Positions 58,027 to 64,000 of a DNA stretch of 64,000 bases are shown one piece after another (position 1 is the first letter of the stretch; the number at the start of each line of letters is the position of its first letter). Position numbers and translations under genes: made by a program. Location of the stretch: contig NW_026570290.1 of the NCBI RefSeq assembly GCF_019649055.1, positions 310,001 to 374,000 of the forward strand. Direction: 5' to 3'. Origin of the DNA: Paramacrobiotus metropolitanus. Its lineage: Eukaryota > Tardigrada > Eutardigrada > Parachela > Macrobiotidae. The notes below the pieces were generated by a model. It was not told the origin of the DNA. It searched no databases and saw nothing but the letters and a program-made list of their open reading frames with translations.

Positions 58027-59500
58027 ATGAAACTACGTAATCCACCGCAGAAGAAAATGCACCCGAATCCTGAGTCGAATTGTAACAAGCCTGGTGGGTA
58101 CTTCCGCTTTGTTCTGCTAATGCTGCGTCTTTGCGGAATGTGTCCTTGGCACCAAACGGCCACCGGAACGCAGTTTTTACACTGGTCCATTTTCTTTCGA
58201 ATTACGCTTTCCATATTGGCAATATGCGGCTTAATCGGTGTCGTTTTGACATACTCAGACGCCCTGCTGACCACCCGCGAAGCGCGAATTCCGCTAACAA
58301 TTGTTGCTATCATATCTATTCTCTATGCAGTGTTGGTCAATGTGTATGGATGGATGATGGCCTTGCATAGTAAACAACTACCGGCTATCATCGAAAACCT
58401 GCGCCGGCATGTGGAAAATGTCCCGATGATAATGAAGCCGGCTAAAAGCTACATTTTATTAATGGGAATGGGTTTACCAGGTCTCAGTGCAGCTTATTTT
58501 TCTCTTCTGGTACTTCGAATACACGATGTGTGGAACCGGAAGGAAGTCATGTTCGGTTTCCAGATTGGCGCATTTCACGGTGTAATTTTGCAGGCCGTCG
58601 TGGCATGTGGAAATGCGAGTATCGCTGTGGCCTTCGCTGCATCTTTCACCATCCTGGCGCTGACTATCGGATCAGCCTTTAAGCAGAACGAGCGCCAGTG
58701 TGCCGCGTATTACCGAGCGTATGCAGTTGGTGATAGCACGTACAAAGTGTTTGCGGCCGGGATTAACAAATGTCGGGAAGAACATTTGGCTTTGTCGAAG
58801 ATTGTCCGTGAACTGGATGATATTTATGCACCTTCCAGTCTCGTCAGCTTGGCACTGGAAGTGGTGGGATTGGTGCTGTTGATCGGTGTAGTCATTGGTG
58901 TCGGCCCTCCGAGCATGGGTTATATGTTCACGAAAAATGCCACCAATCTCCTGTTCTACGCAGTCTATGCATCGTTTAATGTGATTTTGCTAGTACAACG
59001 GTTGGTTTCGGCTGCCTATGCTAATAGACAGGTAATAAAACGCTCCAGAATCTTTGTCAAAGCAACAGTACTAATAATGGTCCATAGGCACAGAAATGAC
59101 AGAATCTTCCTTACTACTAGGCACAGTCTCTTGGAGGGATTTTAAGCATCATTTCCGAAGAGTTTGATTGCGAAAAACTTGGCCTGGAGATGCAGATCCG
59201 CAAGACACTGTGCCGTTTACGGGTTCTTCCCGTGGCGTTTACGGCTTGGAATATCTTCACATTGAACGTCGACTTTATTGTATCGGTAAAAGTCAAATAC
59301 ATACAAATATTATGTGCATAATAAGCTTCAGATGGGGCTGTGTAATTACAGTATTTCGCATCTAAACTGTTTTTTAGATCTCCGGAATTCTCCTTTCGTA
59401 TGTGTTGGTTCTGTATGAAATCAATGCGACAGATGATAAAGCAACAACTTTTCCGCTGAACTGCACCATGCCTTATCCTTCAGGAACTGGGAATGCGTGA
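58027..59500 (+). CDS. Gustatory-receptor-like 7TM protein D
   Basis: Exons 58027-59031, 59121-59285 (165 nt) and 59378-59500, phase 0; 1293 nt, 430 residues. The start is the first in-frame ATG (58027); the frame stays open upstream to 57,979 without one. N-terminal cytoplasmic extension of about 30 residues, CPWHQTATGT box, six TM segments in exon 1, EEHLALSKIVRELDDIYAPSSL before TM6. Exon 2 has RKTLCRLRVLPVAFTAWNIF. Exon 3 has ISGILLSYVLVLYEI with a 20-residue tail. First of three plus-strand members. Predicted sensory cation channel or receptor. Confidence 0.9.
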
Positions 59501-60436
59501 CTGCACTAACGTATTCATTGTTAAGCCCATGATCAAGTGTGCAGGTTAACAAGTACAATCGGTTTCATGACAAAGTAACTTGCAAACCATCAGTCACTTA
59601 ACGATATGCAAGGAGATACGGTATGTACTGTGATACAGATAACGTACTTAATAAACATCTTTATTTCGAGACTTTAGTTGATTACTGTACTGTTACTACA
59701 GTACGAGTACACCACATTCGCTGCAGAGAAGACAACGCGGCTGTGCGGCTGTGGAATGTATTTCGCAAACTAAATCAGTGTACAGATAGATCAATATTAC
59801 CGGTGCCTTTGTCAGCCTATTACACATCCATTTGCTGATTATTGCCTCCGAAAATTGGGTAGTCAACTAATTCAAAGTGTCAGTCACTCACGGTGCCTTA
59901 TCTTAGCCTTTTTCTGGGCTCAGATGCGCTGTCTTCTTCTGCTGACCTATGACGATTACTTCCTGTGCATCTCGCCTGCATCTGCGAAGAAGACATTTTA
60001 CTGGGAGAAGACATTAACTAGTGGACGGCAACTGTGGACCCAGGCTATCATATACTTAATAACGTTGCCTTATTTAGAGATACGTGCAGTCTCTTAAGTA
60101 AAGTGCCATTTGATACGTTTCATTTCTTCAAGTGGCGACTGGCGAAGTAGAACAAGTCCATCCGCCCATTTGATTTCCGTCCTTTGGGAGTATGTTAGAT
60201 AATATCAGTCAAGAACGAAGAATACAGGGAGTCTTCAATACAGCCTCCGCGCACCTGCTGACGCTTTCGGTTTTTGCACATTCCATCATATTAATTGCAT
60301 CCCTTCCCCAGTAGGGTAGTATTCCACAATTTCCAGCGTTATTCGAGCTAGGTAAAACTTGAGTACAACTGACACAGTTGTCGCTGCTCTCCGTCGTTGT
60401 GAAATCATACAATTTTCTGCTTCCGTATTGAGCAAT
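59501..60436. other. Intergenic region between Gr-like D and E
   Basis: No further gene supported. Confidence 0.5.
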
Positions 60437-61971
60437 ATGCCACATGTACGAAATCTCCTATCCGTTGCCGGCAACAAACGGCTTGACGAGAAAAATGTGG
60501 CTAACAACCCTGTTTCAAACAGCACGTTTGAAAATTATTGCCGTGGGATACTATTCTTACTGCGCTTGGGCGGATTGTGTCCGTGGTGCCGAACCGAAAC
60601 CGGAACGAAAATAGTGCGGTATTCCGTATTTTGCAGAATTGTCCTATTTATGTTGACCATCACCTGCTTAATCGGTGACCTTCTGACTTATATCCATTCT
60701 ATGCTCACCACAACCGAGCCAAAAATCCCGCTGACTTTAATCGCGGGTTTATTCGTTCTCTACGAACTCGTGATAATAATATGCGGCTGGTTGATGGCAG
60801 TTCACTCCCGTCTGCTACCAACTGTAATCGCAGAAATCGGTCAACAGGTTCGTGACGCGCCGGTCATTGCGTCCGCGTTGAAACGCTACATCACGATGTT
60901 CATTATCTTTTTCGGTGGCAGTAGTATCATTTATTTCTTTATCGTTGCGCGACGAATCATAGATGCATGGCACCAGAAAGAAGTGATTTTCGGCTACGAA
61001 TTTTGGTCAGTCTACGCAGTGTCGTTCGAGCTTGTCGCGTTAATCGGCAACTCTTGTGTTGCGCTAGCGTTCATGATATCTTTTGTCCTCCTGGCCTTGA
61101 CTTTAGCCATGGCTTTCAAGCAAACGGAACGCCAGTGTACATACCTGCATCGTGCTTATCATACCGAGCAGATCGACTACAAAATATTCGCAACGGGGAT
61201 CAACAAATGCCGGCAAGAGCACTTGACCTTATCGTGCTTAGTGCAGCAGCTGGACGATATCTACGCGCCGGCTAATTTGGTTAGTTTGGCCGCGGAGATC
61301 GGTGGAAGTGTGCTGTTTGTGGGAGCATTATTCGGCGTGGCACCGTCCAAAGTGGGATACATCTTCACAAATAATACAACTGGTGTGTTCTTCAGCTCGT
61401 TCATTGCGTTCTGTAATTTGACCATGCTTATGCAAAGAACCTTTGCGGCGGCTTACATGCACTGCAAGGTAACCAAAATCATTAGTCTGGAAACGATTTA
61501 GCCGCAACCTTTGATTCCAACACAAAATTCTAATTAATGTCTATTATAAAATACCTTTGACGAACTTCAGAAAGTTGGTATCTACGGTGAAACGTTGTTC
61601 TCGAAGCACTCGTGTTTTTTCCAGGCACATTCTATCACTCTGGTCCTTAACTCCATCTCGGAAAAGTTGAACAGCGACAACGACGGATTGGAAGGTCAGA
61701 TCAACAAAACACTGCGTCGCTTACGAGATTGTCCTGTTGCGCTTACGGCCGGAAGTATCTTCACACTGAACACTGAGTTCATTTTATCGGTACCGATTGC
61801 TTGTCAACTGTAAACAGATCCTTGTTTGCGATGATACAACCGTGAAGCGTTTTTTCCCAGGTGACCGGAATTCTTGTTACGTATGTCCTATTGCTGTATG
61901 AGATGAACTCTAAGGATGATCATTGTACCAGCTGGATGCTCCCTGTCAACATTACAACAAGGCCTTCGTAA
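60437..61971 (+). CDS. Gustatory-receptor-like 7TM protein E
   Basis: Exons 60437-61468, 61625-61789 (165 nt) and 61861-61971, phase 0; 1308 nt, 435 residues. It starts at ATG 60437 (MPHVRNLLSVAGNKRL) and has the CPWCRTETGT box, six TM segments, and EHLTLSCLVQQLDDIYAPANLVSL before TM6. Exon 2 encodes NKTLRRLRDCPVALTAGSIF and LNTEFILS. Exon 3 encodes VTGILVTYVLLLYEM, the TM7 end. A poly(A) signal AATAAA lies at about 62,026, 55 nt after the stop, so the 3-prime UTR is very short. Predicted chemoreceptor. Confidence 0.9.
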
Positions 61972-62581
61972 AACAATCTCTGTATATAACTGAGTGTGCG
62001 GTGGCCCTCGGTACCATGGACCTGCAATAAAGAAAGGGAAATTTCTGTACCTAAATTCTCACAGATAGCTCTTTGGTTGCTTCACTCAGATAACTGAGAT
62101 AAGCAATGTCTGTTCACCTTCTTATTTACATATGCCTTTACGATAAGTGTCACTCCATTATAGTGTCTTAGGAGAGAGCTGTAATTTCCAGTTCTACTCT
62201 AAAAACAAAAAGGGAACCCAGCTGCAGCCATATTTCCAGCTGCATTCATATTTCCTATAGTTAGTTGACACTAGACAGGTGTCCAACTTTTGTTCGTATT
62301 TAATTCCTTTTTAATCCCGCATATACTACCGGCTTACAAGTAGCGTCCTGCGCGCCGACATACAGAGTATAACGACAAGGTTGAATATGTCAAAACTTTC
62401 TGCATAGTTTGTTTAAATACTGACTATGGCTGCTGCTGTCTTGCACAGAGTATTATCTCAAAATGTATTTTCCGGGATGGTTAGAAGTTTGAATAATTGG
62501 ACCATTGGAAGACAATGTAAAACTGCCAATAAATCGCTTACTGCTTACCGCTGATTCGGCTAAACCGTCAATATCTTCGTA

Positions 62582-63937
62582 ATGGAAAGCGGCACAGTAT
62601 CCAAGTGCAATTACAACTGGTACAAGAACTGTTCCAGTTGCATATTTTCCTTACTGCGCATGTTCGGATTGCTTACCCGTAGCTCCTCTGAATCCGTTTC
62701 CAAACACTCGCTTGGCGCTATAACAGTTAAAATTGTTCTAACCCTGACGTTTATTGCAAATTTGACAGGCATTCTGTTAACCTACGTTGACGCATTAATC
62801 ACCAGTAAGGAATCAAGAATGAGGTTGACCGTGGTAGCAGCCGTTTACTTTCTCTTTGGCCTATCAGGGTTATTGATTCTGCATGTGTTTGGATGCTACA
62901 ATGAAAAACTCCTTGCAGTCAAGGAAAACATCGTGATGTTTATCAGTTCCGCCACTGTATCAACCATATTGCCCAAGCGGTATGTAAATATGTTCTACAT
63001 CCAGTTCACTGTTGTATGTATCGGGTTAACGCCACTGGAATGCCTACGGACGCATGGGATCTGGCACTCCTCGGTAACAATTTTCGGCCACCAGTTTTGG
63101 CCTGTGTATGCGCGCATCTTCGAGTCCGTGGCACTTGGATCGGTGACGTCAGTTAATTTATGGTTCACACTGTGTTTTGGATTCCATGCCATAACGATCG
63201 GGTCAATCTTCGATCAAATCAGGCAACGACTAGAATCGTCGTTCCACTTATACCAAACCCAACGTCTCGACAACAAGCAGTTTGCTCTGAAGATCAGGAA
63301 ATATCGGCAAGAACATCTGGCATTGACCAATATTGTCCAAGAACTGGATGTGATCTTTGGGCCGTCCAATCTCGTTATGCTATCGCTTAGCGTAATTAAC
63401 GACATTCTGTTGATCAGTATGGCGATGGGTGTGGCACCGCAACGGCTGGGATATATATACCTGCATAATACGCTACATTTGGTGCATCTGTCCTTGTCTG
63501 CTGTAGTGAGCTTATGGATGCTTGGACAAATATTGATCATCGCAGAATATTTGCATCGAAAGGTGAGCAATCGCCACTCTAAACTTTGAAGCTCTTTGCC
63601 TGACGAGCATTTCGGGTATCCACCTGATGTGCACTTATGTAAGTAATGTGTGCAACTGACTGTTTTTTTAATGTAACCAACATGCATCGCAGTATATGTA
63701 CTGATGTACAGTTTATTTTATGTGACGTATTCCGTTTCTGTACTTCACATAAATGGCGCTGTCAACGTTTAGGCACATTCCATTGAAAATATTTTGTACA
63801 ACATTTTTGAATATATCGACGAAGAGAATAACAGTCTAGAGCACCAGATTTCCAAGACACTACGCCGCCTACATCAACGTCCCGTGGAATTCACTGCGTG
63901 GAATATTGTACGGTTGAATGCTGATCTTATTCTAACG
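62582..63937 (+). CDS. Gustatory-receptor-like 7TM protein F, 3-prime end beyond the window
   Basis: Exons 62582-63562 and 63773-63937 (165 nt), phase 0. The third exon (TM7 end, stop codon) must lie past 64,000, after the GTACAA donor at 63,938. It starts MESGTVSKCNYNW, lacks the CPW box (GLLTRSSSES instead), and has EHLALTNIVQELDVIFGPSNLVMLSL before TM6. Exon 2 has SKTLRRLHQRPVEFTAWNI and LNADLILT. It is more divergent from D/E than they are from each other. 382 residues are visible. Confidence 0.85.
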
Positions 63938-64000
63938 GTACAATGGAGTCATCACGAGGATATGTTCTCCCGCACGTTATAAACTTTTTAATCTAACGTC

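Noticed and set aside
1-64000. tRNA or rRNA genes
   Set aside because: I noticed no cloverleaf-type A/B box pairs or rRNA-like blocks while reading. A covariance-model scan would be needed to exclude them.

Overview
This is nuclear DNA from a small-genome invertebrate animal. Genes are interrupted by short GT-AG introns (about 80-460 nt, with a few near 1-1.5 kb). The products are animal-specific: an arthropod-type gustatory-receptor-like family, a receptor tyrosine kinase, a rhodopsin-like GPCR, a BAMBI-like TGF-beta pseudoreceptor and WAP-domain secreted proteins. A tardigrade or other panarthropod is my best guess. That is inference from gene content and style; no marker gene in the window fixes the species. 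All exon structures were joined by eye from splice signals, reading phase and paralogue comparison.

Layout. 0.8-2.3 kb: BAMBI-like gene (+). 3.3-6.1 kb: PIF1-like helicase remnant, an inverted fragment of the BAMBI-like gene beside a decayed WAP-like gene, and a large imperfect palindrome. 7.0-8.2 kb: two small unrecognised membrane or secreted genes. 9.3-18 kb: mostly non-coding, with a miniature inverted-repeat element, a decayed WAP copy, a broken membrane-protein gene (-) and a 90-bp minisatellite. 18.2-23.5 kb: a second decayed BAMBI-tail plus WAP block and two intact tandem WAP genes.

25.2-30.9 kb is the highlight. Seven exons join in frame into a 719-residue type I membrane protein: a glycoside-hydrolase-16 (beta-glucanase/GNBP-like) ectodomain that has lost the catalytic residues, one transmembrane helix, and a complete tyrosine kinase with all catalytic motifs. 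A 1.47-kb intron in the middle carries an antisense retrotransposon fragment. This looks like a glycan-sensing receptor tyrosine kinase, an architecture I do not know from the literature.

31.8-33.5 kb: rhodopsin-like GPCR (+). 33.8-64 kb: a cluster of six gustatory-receptor-like genes (three -, then three +; the last runs off the window). They share one architecture: a long first exon, a second exon of exactly 165 nt, and a short third exon with the TM7 motif. A three-exon family of small Cys-rich secreted proteins is interleaved with them: two intact, one clear pseudogene and one divergent frameshifted relative. A solo Gr 5-prime fragment, two TA-flanked pogo-like miniature elements, hairpin elements and a ~60-bp minisatellite also sit in this cluster, which fits a chemosensory region evolving by duplication and decay.
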